Shown in pieces: positions 38,293 through 47,103 of a stretch of 47,563 nucleotides of DNA; position 1 is the first letter of the stretch; every line of letters starts with the position of its first letter. The notes beneath the pieces are model-generated. The model ran no database searches. It had not been told where the DNA came from and was given only the letters and a program-made list of their open reading frames with translations. The stretch comes from an uncultured Prevotella sp. (GTDB lineage Bacteria; Bacteroidota; Bacteroidia; Bacteroidales; Bacteroidaceae), in assembly GCA_900541335.1 (NCBI GenBank), contig UQJC01000012.1, forward strand, positions 1 to 47,563. The letters run 5' to 3'. Both the position numbers and the translations under genes were made by a program.

Positions 38293-38355
38293 GCATAAGT
38301 GGTCAGAAATCGTGCATAGGTGGTAAAAAATCGTGCTTAAGTGGTCAAACTTTTT
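38293..38355 (-). promoter_or_regulatory. Three 21-bp phased direct repeats upstream of the LytTR gene
   Basis: Units start at 38293, 38314 and 38335 and share GCnTAnGTGGT on the plus strand (ACCACnTAnGC on the gene's strand), then an A/T-rich half. A 21-bp period equals two helical turns, the spacing seen for LytTR-type regulators that bind short direct repeats about 21 bp apart. The sites lie 43-105 bp upstream of the -7 box, as expected for an activator. Confidence 0.6.
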
Positions 38356-38641
38356 TTTAATACAATCGGAAATAAGGGATTTTTGCGCCATTGAGCATGC
38401 TTACAGACATGCTTAGAGCGGTAAAATTCTCCTTCTCTCCCTTATTTTACACACACTTCAGGTACTTGCGTCCTCAGGCTACCTTGTTCTCAAAGGGACT
38501 ATCCGCTACCGTCCACCCCTCCTCCTCCCCGGTAAAGAGACAAGAGGTTCTCAGAAAACCGACGGTTTCTGCAACAATTATCCCAAGGACAACGTAGGAA
38601 GCCACTTACGCAAAACGCCCGCCCTGCCAGGTCGCCTTCCT
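38356..38641. other. Gene-free stretch
   Basis: No gene, terminator or strong repeat seen between the phased repeats and the decayed gene. Confidence 0.5.
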
Positions 38642-39237
38642 TCACAGGTTCAGCATCCACCCATTCCAATTGGCCAAAGCGCGGGTCGGTCCAATAACTT
38701 GGTCGTTACTATAAATGGTCACATCGGCCAGTCCCTCTGCCATACCCGACACGATGAACTGAGGCTTGTCGACCACTTCCGGCACTTGTAGGCTGATGTC
38801 CTTCACCCGTGCCACGACTTCCCCCAGAGATTGAGTTACCGTCTTTCCTTCGAGGGGGAACTCTACTAAAGCAGACGGACATGTGTACGGCCTTGGCTGC
38901 ACGGATGTGTAACCCGTCGGTGGTAGCGCGTACTTCGGCATCCGTTTCTACCTCTTCGATGGCGGTCGGTTCGCCAAAGCTCAACGTAAAGCGGTCTTTC
39001 GCCACACCGGCTTCTGCCTCAAAACGATAACCCTCGGCAGTCAGGCGCACAGTGTTGCCCGCCAATATCAGTACCTGTTGCTTCGAGGTACTTCTGAGCA
39101 AATTCACCCGGTGTTTGCACATCGATAGTCATTGCCAAGGGTTGAAATCCTTCGGGTAAAAGGTCGGCACGATTCCAATTGTTGTCTTTCTCCATCACAG
39201 CTAAGAGGCTGTCGGGAGTTAGACCGACTCGACGCAA
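38642..39237 (-). pseudogene. Decayed fragment of a secreted-type protein, two frameshifts
   Basis: Sensible protein sequence runs through all three minus-strand frames in turn. Frame 1 (39237 to about 39075) reads LTPDSLLAVMEKDNNWNRAD and TPGEFAQKYLEAT. Frame 2 (about 39075 to 38885) reads GNTVRLTAEGYRFEAEAG and DRFTLSFGEP. Frame 3 (about 38880 to 38642) reads VEFPLEGKTVTQSLGEVV and ends GWMLNL before a stop. The second and third parts resemble the beta-rich C-terminal tail of Bacteroidales surface or type IX-secreted proteins (xRFxLxFG followed by a short beta domain), but I cannot name the parent. The 5' end is missing. Confidence 0.65.
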
Positions 39238-39480
39238 ACCCCTTGATTATACGGCAAGAAATGACTATCTTTGCCTATAAAGACAGGGCCATCAGCCCAT
39301 TACCTCTTTGTGCTAAGCTACTCAAACCACGCTGGTCATGAAAACAACTTGGTGCGCTTTGCTTAAGCCTGCTCGGGCTGGAAAACGAAGAACGTAACCC
39401 CCTTTCGGAAAGAACTGCGCTAAACTCCACCAAGAGGTTTGTACAAGGTTAACGGACATTTCCTTGGTTAGAAATACTTA

Positions 39481-39655
39481 CTCAGCGAAAGTGGCAATGG
39501 AATACGCCCAATAAAGAAGGGCTTCGAGCGAAAGTGGCAAGAAGATACCGAGACTGTACAAGCAGTTCGAGCGAAAGTGGTATAAAAGTACGAAAGGGGA
39601 AGATGGACATCGAGCAAAGATGGTGTCGTTATACATGCTGTGAATAAACCATCCA
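39481..39655. repeat. Diverged 43-bp periodic array
   Basis: The core AGCGAAAGTGGCAA (or close variants) begins at 39484, 39527, 39570 and 39613, exactly 43 bp apart. An (A/G)TAC is conserved at the same offset. The other about 22 bases of each unit differ. It is an old tandem array rather than a CRISPR: the core is short, imperfect and has no leader or cas genes. It is bounded on the right by a strong hairpin at 39656. Confidence 0.75.
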
Positions 39656-39704
39656 CACAGGGTGGGACGCTTATACGGTCTGCGTATAAACGTCCCACCC
39701 TGTG
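39656..39704. other. 22-bp-stem hairpin
   Basis: The arms 39656-39677 and 39683-39704 pair over 22 bp with one G-T pair and a 5-nt loop (GTCTG). No T-run follows on the plus strand, and on the minus strand the next bases are GATGG. It could be a transcript barrier, a REP-like element, or a small-RNA fold. Confidence 0.85.
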
Positions 39705-39779
39705 TCGATATGCTTAACTGGCTCTGCACTTGATCTTATTTTTCTTTTCACCTCTATTTTCCTGCGGACGAAGAAACAT

Positions 39780-39960
39780 ACGAAGCACGAAACTTCGGAC
39801 GGAAGACGGAAAAAGAGACTCACGAAGCACAGAACCTCGGACAGCAGACGGAAGAAGAGACTCACGAAGCACGAAACCTCGGACGGAAGACGGAAGAAAG
39901 AACTCACGAAGCACAGAACCTCGGACGGAAGACGGAAGAAGAGACTCACGAAGCACAGGA
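39780..39960. repeat. 42-bp tandem array, four and a third copies
   Basis: Units start at 39780, 39822, 39864 and 39906, with a partial one at 39948. Each reads ACGAAGCAC(A/G)(G)AAC(C/T)TCGG then GGAAGACGGAAGAAGAG. Because 42 is divisible by three, both strands stay open and produce repetitive open frames that I do not regard as genes. Confidence 0.93.
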
Positions 39961-40349
39961 ACACGAAAATCGGACGGGGTGACTGAATTTTATTTGAAAA
40001 GGAAGCCGCTACCTTAAAGAAGCTACCCGACCTGACATCGAACGTGACTGCAATACGAACTGCTACAGCTGGCTTTGCAGTTTGGTATTCATCCTCTCCC
40101 AACGAGAGGAAGGTGGAAGGAGTAAAGAATTGTAACTGTCTGGGGGCGTAGCTGGTCTTATCATGGAACGCTTCGTGTACACTTTGTTCACCTTAGGGTT
40201 CCCAAAAAGACGATGATAATTTTGTACCCTTTATCGGATTTAATACCTTCGCACTGCAAAGACGCGCCCCGACGATTTCATGCAAACAGCTTCGCTGGAA
40301 TGAAATCGGGAGTTTGCGACGTCAAACGCTTATTTAATACTTTGCCCGA
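39961..40349. other. Gene-free stretch before the short AraC gene
   Basis: Only an imperfect stem CGATTTCAT/ATGAAATCG (40274-40308) is visible, about 40 nt before the AraC start. No exact promoter box. Confidence 0.4.
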
Positions 40350-40778
40350 ATGACAGAAAGTCAAGCCCCACAGCGGAAGGAGCCTGCCTACTTGAAACTC
40401 ATGAGTGAGGAAAAAGCTGACGGCATCTACCTCCGCATACTGGAAAAACTGACGAAAGAAAAATTATACCGCGACCCGAGTTACAAGACACCTCAACTGG
40501 CTGCCGACCTACAAATCAATACGCGCTACATCGCTTCGGCTGTGGCGATCAGTACTGGCAATAACTACAATGCACTGGTCAACCACTTGCGACTACGCGA
40601 TGCCTGCCGCATGATGCAATCTGATCGCTACAACCACATGACGGTGGAAGAAATCGGACTGCTTGCGGGTTTTTCTTCACGCCAGGCTTTCTACTTAGCG
40701 TTTCACCGACTGTATAAGGAAACTCCCCGCGAATACCGCCTGAAGGTGCAAAAGGGAGAGGTTCTGACTGCACGCTGA
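40350..40778 (+). CDS. Short AraC-type helix-turn-helix regulator
   Basis: A 142-residue protein that is essentially just the AraC DNA-binding region. The first helix-turn-helix is at about 48-70 (TPQLAADLQINTRYIASAVAIS) and the second at about 98-125 (MTVEEIGLLAGFSSRQAFYLAFHRLYKETPREYR). A short charged N-terminus replaces the usual sensor domain. It lies 123 bp upstream of the cysteine desulfidase-family gene on the same strand and may control it, or respond through a partner protein. Start at MTESQAPQRKEP. Confidence 0.85.
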   Translation: MTESQAPQRKEPAYLKLMSEEKADGIYLRILEKLTKEKLYRDPSYKTPQLAADLQINTRYIASAVAISTGNNYNALVNHLRLRDACRMMQSDRYNHMTVEEIGLLAGFSSRQAFYLAFHRLYKETPREYRLKVQKGEVLTAR

Positions 40779-40901
40779 ACGCCACAATCTGAAGATCAAC
40801 CAACCTATCTATCCTCTCACTGGCCTGTGTGAAGGGCTGCGCCCTCGACGCTGGACGCACGACGGACAAGCTCACACGGCGCCACTATCTGCTTTCTACT
40901 T

Positions 40902-42218
40902 ATGCAATCTACTCTGACCGAGCTCGAAAAGCAACAAATCACACGACTGGTACGCCACTGGGTGGTACCGGCTATCGGTTGCACCGAGCCTATCTGTGTG
41001 GCACTCGCTGTGAGCCGTGCCACCGAAGTGTTGGGAACCCTGCCCGACCGTATCGAAGCACGACTGAGTGCGAATATCTTAAAGAACGCCATGGGCGTTG
41101 GCATTCCGGGAACGGGAATGGTCGGCTTGCCCATTGCCATTGCGCTCGGCGCGCTGATTGGCCAATCGGAACTGGGACTGGAAGTGTTGCGACACTGTGA
41201 TGAAGCGGCCGTGGAACGCGGTAAGGCTTACATCGCGGAGGAACGCATCGACATTTCCCTTAAAGAGGATGCTCCCGAAAAGCTCTATGTAGAGGTCATC
41301 GCTACGGCTCCTGACGGCACTCAGGCTACGGTTGTCTTGGCGCGCGAACACACTCATTATGTCTATATTGCCAAAGGCAACGAGGTGATTCTCGACGAAC
41401 CCTTGCAGCAGGCGGGAGAAACGGAAGCCAATAACGAAGTGGGCGAACCGCTGAAACTGACGTTGCGCAAGGTGTGGGACTATGCCACGACGATGCCTTT
41501 GGAGGAAATTGACTTTATCAATGAGGCGCGCCGACTGAACCAAGAAGCGGCTCGCAAATCGTTGGAAGGAAACTACGGTCATACCTTGGGCAAGGCGCTG
41601 ACGCGCCCCTTGGGTCGGGGTATTATGGGTGACAATATCTTTTCGCACATTCTCTCCTCGACGTCATGCGCCTGCGATGCGCGTATGGCGGGTGCTATGA
41701 TTCCGGTGATGAGCAATTCGGGCTCGGGCAACCAGGGTATCTGCGCGACAAACCCGGTGGTGGTCTTTGCCGAAGAGAATCACAACACGGCGGAGGAAAT
41801 GACCCGCGCCTTGATGCTCTCGCACCTGACGGCTATTTATATCAAACTCAGCCTGGGCACCCTTTCCGCACTCTGCGGCTGTGTGGTGGCTTCGACGGGC
41901 TCGAGTTGCGGCATCACTTACTTAATGGGTGGCACGTATGAGCAAATGACCTATGCAGTGAAGAACATGATTGCGAACCTCACGGGTATGATTTGCGACG
42001 GAGCAAAACCAAGCTGTGCGCTGAAACTGACCTCGGGCGTCAGCACGGCGGTGCTCTCGGCGATGCTGGCCATGCAGGGCAACTGCGTTACAAGTGTGGA
42101 GGGCATTATTGATGACGATGTGGACCAGAGCATACGTAACCTGGTCAGCATCGGTGCGGACGCCATGAATGAAACGGACCGCTGTGTGCTCGACATTATG
42201 ACGCATAAGAGTAAATAA
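40902..42218 (+). CDS. L-cysteine desulfidase / iron-sulfur L-serine dehydratase family (CyuA/YhaM-like)
   Basis: A 438-residue enzyme of the UPF0597/CyuA family. The conserved parts are present: WVVPAIGCTEPICVALAVSRA (C27, C32), GVGIPGTGMVGLPIAIALGAL, FSHILSSTSCACDARMAGAMIPVMSNSGSGNQGI, GCVVASTGSSCGITYLMGG and ICDGAKPSCALKLTSG. The conserved cysteines are expected to hold a [4Fe-4S] cluster. Characterised members convert L-cysteine to pyruvate, ammonia and hydrogen sulfide, and relatives deaminate L-serine; which substrate applies here is not visible. It probably supports amino acid fermentation and sulfide release. A short AraC regulator is upstream. Confidence 0.9.
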   Translation: MQSTLTELEKQQITRLVRHWVVPAIGCTEPICVALAVSRATEVLGTLPDRIEARLSANILKNAMGVGIPGTGMVGLPIAIALGALIGQSELGLEVLRHCDEAAVERGKAYIAEERIDISLKEDAPEKLYVEVIATAPDGTQATVVLAREHTHYVYIAKGNEVILDEPLQQAGETEANNEVGEPLKLTLRKVWDYATTMPLEEIDFINEARRLNQEAARKSLEGNYGHTLGKALTRPLGRGIMGDNIFSHILSSTSCACDARMAGAMIPVMSNSGSGNQGICATNPVVVFAEENHNTAEEMTRALMLSHLTAIYIKLSLGTLSALCGCVVASTGSSCGITYLMGGTYEQMTYAVKNMIANLTGMICDGAKPSCALKLTSGVSTAVLSAMLAMQGNCVTSVEGIIDDDVDQSIRNLVSIGADAMNETDRCVLDIMTHKSK

Positions 42219-42378
42219 AGGATACGAAGCGAAAGTTGCGGACATAACCAAGCGAAGAGACCGTTGGGAGAGAGAGAAACTCAAACTTCCGACGCTCTCA
42301 TGCACACTCTTTTCCTAATCACAACGACAGAATCACAGTTTAATCACTCCGAAGTGATATTTTGTAAGCAAATATCCG

Positions 42379-42386
42379 TAACTTTG
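42379..42386 (+). promoter_or_regulatory. -7 element (TAACTTTG) of the subtilase gene
   Basis: Exact TAnnTTTG match, 66 nt before the ATG. A TTTTG lies 14 nt upstream, a little close for -33. Confidence 0.6.
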
Positions 42387-42451
42387 CACCGTTTTGGCGG
42401 AAAAATCCCCGCTATAGAAATCACCAAGACAACAAAAACACATACTACTAT

Positions 42452-44575
42452 ATGAAAAAGAAAGTACTCCTCGCCGGTGTCTGCGCCCTGATGGCTGTGC
42501 CTACGTTGGCACAAGACCTGCAGCTGGACAACACTGGCCGCAAGTGGGACGGAGGCATCGAAGCACTCCTTACCTCTCCCCGAACAGCACGAAGCACCGT
42601 GGCTGACAGTTTGATTACGACCAACGTAAGTGTAAACGATGCAGAAGCTGTGGCTGACTTTGTTCGTAAACAGGGACATGAAGCTACGATTATCACGCCT
42701 AACTTGGTCGTGGTAACTTTACCCGTCCGTATGATTACCGAACTCGGTGCACGCGAAGATGTACTCTACATGAATACGCCGAAACAATACCGTCCGCTGT
42801 TGGCTAAAGCTCGCCCGGAAACGGGAGTTACGAAGATACAGGAAGGTACGGGACTGGAAACTCCCTTCACGGGTAAAGGTGTCCTTATCGGTGTCATCGA
42901 CCAAGGATTTGAATTTAGCCACGCTGCTTTCTTAAACCGCGTGGATCGCTATTGTACGAGCACTACGGGTATGCTGACTACAACGCCGCCGCGCCGCGAT
43001 AGCCGCGACCAGTCGGGACACGCTACCCACGTGACCAACATTGCCGCTGGTAGCAAGGTGGGCAATAACAATTACTACGGTTTTGCTACGGGTGCCAGAC
43101 TCATCCTCGTATCGTCTGACTTTTCGAACTCCAGCGTGCTCAAACAGGCTAAGTCAATCAAGGATTATGCCGATGAGAATGGAATGCCCTGGGTTATCAA
43201 TATGAGCTTCGGCGGCTTGACGGGACCACACGATGGCACGACAGAATATGACAAGGCTATGAGTGAACTTTGTGGACCAGGCGCGCTCATGGTGGCGGCT
43301 ATGGGTAACGAAGGTGGTGAGAAACTGCACGCTCAGCGCACGATTGCGGACGCGAACACGCCTGTCTACCTGAACATGAAACCGGATGCTCAAAACAAAA
43401 ATAAGGGTATCATCTCGGAAATCTGGAGCGAGGCAACAGATGGTCAGGAAGCACTCGATATTCAACTTGTACTCGTCACACGTACGAAAACTTACGAACT
43501 GAGCAAACTGCAATTGGCGAACGCTGGCTGCGAATTCTACCAAGGCATTAACCCGTACAACAAACGTCAATACGCTACATTCAAGGGTTTTCTATCCAAC
43601 ATCCAACAGCAATTGGGCGGTGCAGCTACTGGCACGGCTTATCTCTGCTGGAAGGTGACGGGTAAAGGTGGTGAAACCTTCCACGCATGGTTGGATGGTG
43701 TCAGCTATTTGGGTGAATTCGCTAAGTTGAATATGAATGGAATTACGGCGGAAGCTGGTGATGACAACTACCTCGTAGCGGAAGGAGCTGCTTCGATTCC
43801 GACGGCCGTAGCGGTGGCTTCATACAATAATGCGGATAGCTATCGCTCTATCAACGGCGAAACGTATTCTTATGCTTCATATATTGGTTCGCGCGGTAGC
43901 ATCTCGAAGTTCAGCAGCCGAGGTCCTCAGATTGTCAGCAGACCCAAACCGGCAATTGCCGCTCCGGGTGGTTGCGTTATTTCAGCTTACTCAAAGAATT
44001 CTACCAACTTCAGTAGCACCAGCAACGAATTGGTTGAAGAACTCCTTGTGAACGGTCAGAAATACTATTATGGTGTCATGAATGGTACTTCGATGGCTTC
44101 GCCCGCAGTGACGGGTATCATTGCGCTCTGGCTGGAAGCTAATCCGAAGCTGACTTATGACCAGGTTATTGAAATCTTCCAAAAGACGGGTCGCCGCAGT
44201 AACCAAACGGGCGAAGCGGATGCAAATGGCTGGAACGCAACGGCTGGTTATGGCAAAATCGACGCATACGAAGGCTTGAAGATGGCACTTGAAATGGCGA
44301 ACGAAACGGGCATCAACGAGGTTATCAACACGGAAGCTCCGGTTTCTATCCAAAAAGAACAGGGTGCTTGGAAGGTGCTCTTCAACAACGATGAGACCTA
44401 CGCTGACTTGCAGGTGTATGCTACAAACGGTACGTTGGTGAAGTCGGTTCGACTCAATGCGCCGCGCCGTGGCGAGGAACACGTAGTTTCGCTCACGGAC
44501 ATGACGCCTGGTGTCTACCTCTTCCGCGTAGCGACTACGGCTTCGCAGAGCACACGCAAGATGATCGTGAAGTAA
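42452..44575 (+). CDS. Subtilisin-family (S8) serine protease with type IX sorting tail
   Basis: A 707-residue exported protease. It has a signal peptide (1-21, ending LAQ) and a propeptide-like region at about 22-130. The S8 domain has catalytic D150 (IGVIDQG), H190 (SGHATHV) and S547 (NGTSMASPAVTG), and contains a roughly 140-residue insertion (about 300-440) between the His and Ser parts. The C-terminal 70 residues (VSIQKEQGAWKVLF...VYATNGTLVKS...LTDMTPGVYLFRV...TRKMIVK) form a type IX secretion sorting domain. The protein should therefore cross the outer membrane by T9SS and be released or anchored. The Por secretion genes are elsewhere in the genome. It has its own promoter and terminator and is likely involved in protein digestion or virulence. 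Confidence 0.93.
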   Translation: MKKKVLLAGVCALMAVPTLAQDLQLDNTGRKWDGGIEALLTSPRTARSTVADSLITTNVSVNDAEAVADFVRKQGHEATIITPNLVVVTLPVRMITELGAREDVLYMNTPKQYRPLLAKARPETGVTKIQEGTGLETPFTGKGVLIGVIDQGFEFSHAAFLNRVDRYCTSTTGMLTTTPPRRDSRDQSGHATHVTNIAAGSKVGNNNYYGFATGARLILVSSDFSNSSVLKQAKSIKDYADENGMPWVINMSFGGLTGPHDGTTEYDKAMSELCGPGALMVAAMGNEGGEKLHAQRTIADANTPVYLNMKPDAQNKNKGIISEIWSEATDGQEALDIQLVLVTRTKTYELSKLQLANAGCEFYQGINPYNKRQYATFKGFLSNIQQQLGGAATGTAYLCWKVTGKGGETFHAWLDGVSYLGEFAKLNMNGITAEAGDDNYLVAEGAASIPTAVAVASYNNADSYRSINGETYSYASYIGSRGSISKFSSRGPQIVSRPKPAIAAPGGCVISAYSKNSTNFSSTSNELVEELLVNGQKYYYGVMNGTSMASPAVTGIIALWLEANPKLTYDQVIEIFQKTGRRSNQTGEADANGWNATAGYGKIDAYEGLKMALEMANETGINEVINTEAPVSIQKEQGAWKVLFNNDETYADLQVYATNGTLVKSVRLNAPRRGEEHVVSLTDMTPGVYLFRVATTASQSTRKMIVK

Positions 44576-44640
44576 CATTGACTTGAAACATTCCTCTCCT
44601 ATTGCAATCGGAGAAGATTGTTTGGATAACACGAAAATAA

Positions 44641-44678
44641 CAACGCCCCGACTGGTGTAATAACCGGTCGGGGCGTTG
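44641..44678 (+). terminator. Terminator of the subtilase gene
   Basis: A 16-bp stem CAACGCCCCGAC.../...GTCGGGGCGTTG (44641-44656 with 44663-44678) and a 6-nt loop, 65 nt after the stop. No T-run, but it is strong. Confidence 0.75.
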
Positions 44679-44895
44679 ACGTATTGGTACGGGATGACGA
44701 TGATAAGAGTAGAAAACGAAAATACCTTGGTAAAAGAGCTGTGGAAAAAGGTTGTTCGAGTTGCGTACAAGGTGAGATGAGGGGAGCGTTTAAAAAGAAG
44801 ATATTAGGCTATGGCTACTCCGACATCGCCACGCGACTCTTCTACTTTTCAAAGCTTCAACTGGTAGGGATTGGAAATAGCTTGAATAGATTTCC
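44679..44895. other. Gene-free spacer before the TonB receptor
   Basis: No gene. I looked for a cobalamin riboswitch because of the receptor and nrdJ and saw no B12-box pattern. Confidence 0.5.
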
Positions 44896-44903
44896 TACCT
44901 TTG
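44896..44903 (+). promoter_or_regulatory. -7 element (TACCTTTG) of the TonB receptor gene
   Basis: Exact TAnnTTTG match, 53 nt before the ATG; TTG at 44871-44873 is a possible -33. Confidence 0.65.
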
Positions 44904-44955
44904 CAAGTCCGGGCTGAATGTAGCCCGTTTTATTCATTTCATAACACTATAGTTT

Positions 44956-47028
44956 ATGTACAATTCAAACAAAAAGGCGCGTGTTCTCACGTTTCATCAC
45001 TTCAATCGTAAGGGCTGGAGCTTGTTTAGCTGTCTGCACCGCGAAGTGCGCATCGGCATTTTGGCTGTGGCTACACTGACGAGTGCCACTCCGCGACTGA
45101 TGGCTACTTCGCTACGCTCTGCGGAAGGTAGCGAGGAGGTGATGATACCAACGGAAGCGGATACGCTTGCACTCGGAGAAGCGAGTGTCAGTGCTTCGCG
45201 AGCTCCGTTAGCACCGGGACAGGCTGCGCGCCAAGTGATCACACTGTCCCGCGAAGATCTTGCGGCTGCGGGGGTACAATCCCTAAACGACGTGCTCAAA
45301 CTCTCTGCGACTACTGATGTCCGACAACGTGGAGGGTTTGGTATTCAAACGGACATCAGTATAGCGGGCGGAACGCACGACCAAATTGCGATTTTCTTGA
45401 ATGGCGTTCCCCTTACGAATCCACAGACGGGCCACAATGCGGCCGATTTCCCTGTAAATATCTCCGACGTGGAGCGCATCGAGATTCTCGAAGGCGCCGC
45501 ATCACGGGTGCTTGGCTGTCAAGCATTCAGCGGAGCCATCAATATTATAACGAGGCAACCCGCAAAATCAACTACTCCCCTGGAAGCACAAGTAGAAGCT
45601 GGCTCGTATGGCACGCTTCGCGGCGAAGCTCGCACTGCTTGGTCGTTGGGCAAGGGTTGGAGCTTGGCTGCAAGTGGAAGCGGACAACGCTCGGACGGAG
45701 CTGTCAAGAACGGTGACTTCAAGGGCGGCAAAGGATTCGCTCAAATCTGTTATGACCACTCGGATTTTAAATTGGATGTGCAAGCTGGAGCATCAGCACA
45801 AGATTTCGGTGCCAACACTTTCTATGCGGCCTCCTATCCGAACCAATGGGAAGCTACGCGCCGCTATCTGCTATCAGCTCGCGCGGAAACAAGGGGAAAA
45901 GTTCATCTCATTCCCCAACTTTCATGGGTAAGAAGTTTGGATCATTTCCAACTGACACGAAACAGTGAGAAAGGCGAAAACTTTCATCGAACGGATGTCT
46001 TTACAGCGGGACTGAATGCTTGGACGGACTGGGTACTGGGACGTACCGCAGCAGGTGCAGAAGTGCGCGAAGACGTGATTTATAGTACGAACTTGGGGAA
46101 TCCTTTAGCAGAAGAACAATGGCTTCCCATCGCAGGAGAAAAGGGACAGTACTACAAACGACATGCCGACCGCACGAACTGGTCGTACTTTTTGGAACAT
46201 AACTTCATCTGGCGCGGTTTCACTTTATCACTCGGCGTAATGGCTGAAAGAAACAATGCGGTGGATTCGAAATTCCGTTTCTATCCTGGTATTGATTTGG
46301 CGTATCGTCCGAATGCTTCATGGCGAATCTATGCCTCTTGGAATAAATCCCTGCGTCTGCCTACATTTACAGACTTGTGGTATAAAAGTCCAACACAGGA
46401 AGGAAATATGGGGTTGCGCCCAGAAGAGAACAACTCTGTTCGTATTGGAACAGACTTCAATCATCCCATAGTAAACATACAAGCTAAAGTCCATTACCAA
46501 CGTGGCACTAATCTGATTGACTGGGTTATGCGCTCACCCGATGACATCTACCACGCTACCGCTTTCTCACTCGATACATACGGAGCAGGCTTGGATGCCA
46601 AAATAAATTTAAGTCGTTGGTGGGGTGAGAAACAGCCGTTTGAATCTTTCCAACTGTCCTATGCCTGGCTTCACCAACACCGACGCAAAGGTGAACCCTA
46701 TTTTAAATCCAACTATGCTATGGAATATTTACGTCACAAGCTAGTTGGTCGTCTGAGTCACCGCATCTATAAACGTTTGCGCGCAGATTGGACAGTCCGC
46801 GTACAACAACGCGAAGGTGCTTGGCTAGTTTATCGTGACTTAAAGCCCACCGGAGAACTTCGTCCTTACGGCACACATGCCCTACTCGATTGCCATATCG
46901 CTTGGAAAGCCCCGCGCTATGAAATCTATGCAGACTTGACGAATCTCACAGCACATCGTTACTACGATCTGGCCAACGTTCGTCAGCCTGGCTTCATAGT
47001 CTTAGCCGGTCTCCGCTTTCGCTTATGA
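44956..47028 (+). CDS. TonB-dependent outer-membrane receptor with extended signal peptide
   Basis: A 690-residue receptor. A plug domain is at about 80-205 (ALGEASVSASRAPLAPGQAARQVITLS, SIAGGTHDQIAIFLNGVPL, VERIEILEGAASRVLGCQAFSGAINIITRQP). A 22-strand-type barrel follows, ending VRQPGFIVLAGLRFRL with a terminal aromatic-x-Leu. It lacks the carboxypeptidase-like domain of SusC receptors and is nearer in size to BtuB/siderophore receptors. The N-terminus is unusually long: a basic/aromatic stretch (RVLTFHHFNRKGWSLFSCLHREV) precedes the hydrophobic signal core IGILAVATLTSA, much like extended signal peptides of large exported proteins. The substrate is not visible; cobalamin is one guess. It has its own promoter and terminator. 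Confidence 0.92.
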   Translation: MYNSNKKARVLTFHHFNRKGWSLFSCLHREVRIGILAVATLTSATPRLMATSLRSAEGSEEVMIPTEADTLALGEASVSASRAPLAPGQAARQVITLSREDLAAAGVQSLNDVLKLSATTDVRQRGGFGIQTDISIAGGTHDQIAIFLNGVPLTNPQTGHNAADFPVNISDVERIEILEGAASRVLGCQAFSGAINIITRQPAKSTTPLEAQVEAGSYGTLRGEARTAWSLGKGWSLAASGSGQRSDGAVKNGDFKGGKGFAQICYDHSDFKLDVQAGASAQDFGANTFYAASYPNQWEATRRYLLSARAETRGKVHLIPQLSWVRSLDHFQLTRNSEKGENFHRTDVFTAGLNAWTDWVLGRTAAGAEVREDVIYSTNLGNPLAEEQWLPIAGEKGQYYKRHADRTNWSYFLEHNFIWRGFTLSLGVMAERNNAVDSKFRFYPGIDLAYRPNASWRIYASWNKSLRLPTFTDLWYKSPTQEGNMGLRPEENNSVRIGTDFNHPIVNIQAKVHYQRGTNLIDWVMRSPDDIYHATAFSLDTYGAGLDAKINLSRWWGEKQPFESFQLSYAWLHQHRRKGEPYFKSNYAMEYLRHKLVGRLSHRIYKRLRADWTVRVQQREGAWLVYRDLKPTGELRPYGTHALLDCHIAWKAPRYEIYADLTNLTAHRYYDLANVRQPGFIVLAGLRFRL

Positions 47029-47058
47029 TCTCACCACAATCCACCATGATTATTCACT

Positions 47059-47090
47059 GGGAGCACAAGTAATTTGTGCTCCCTTCTTTA
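47059..47090 (+). terminator. TonB receptor terminator
   Basis: GGGAGCACAA (47059-47068) pairs with TTGTGCTCCC (47074-47083), followed by TTCTTTATT, 30 nt after the stop. Confidence 0.88.
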
Positions 47091-47103
47091 TTAAACAATT
47101 CCT

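Noticed and set aside
39484..39655. Repeat-spacer pattern that could suggest a CRISPR array
   Set aside because: The conserved core is only about 14-17 bp and imperfect, only four units exist, an internal (A/G)TAC is also conserved inside the 'spacers', and no cas gene is near. It is better explained as a diverged tandem array.
39671..40102. Repetitive open frame (FRLPSEVxCFVSLF units) on the minus strand
   Set aside because: Produced by the 42-bp array, whose period keeps all frames open; no start context or conserved domain.
44679..44955. Cobalamin riboswitch before the TonB receptor
   Set aside because: No B12-box or core pattern is visible and the promoter-to-ATG distance (about 50 nt) is too short.
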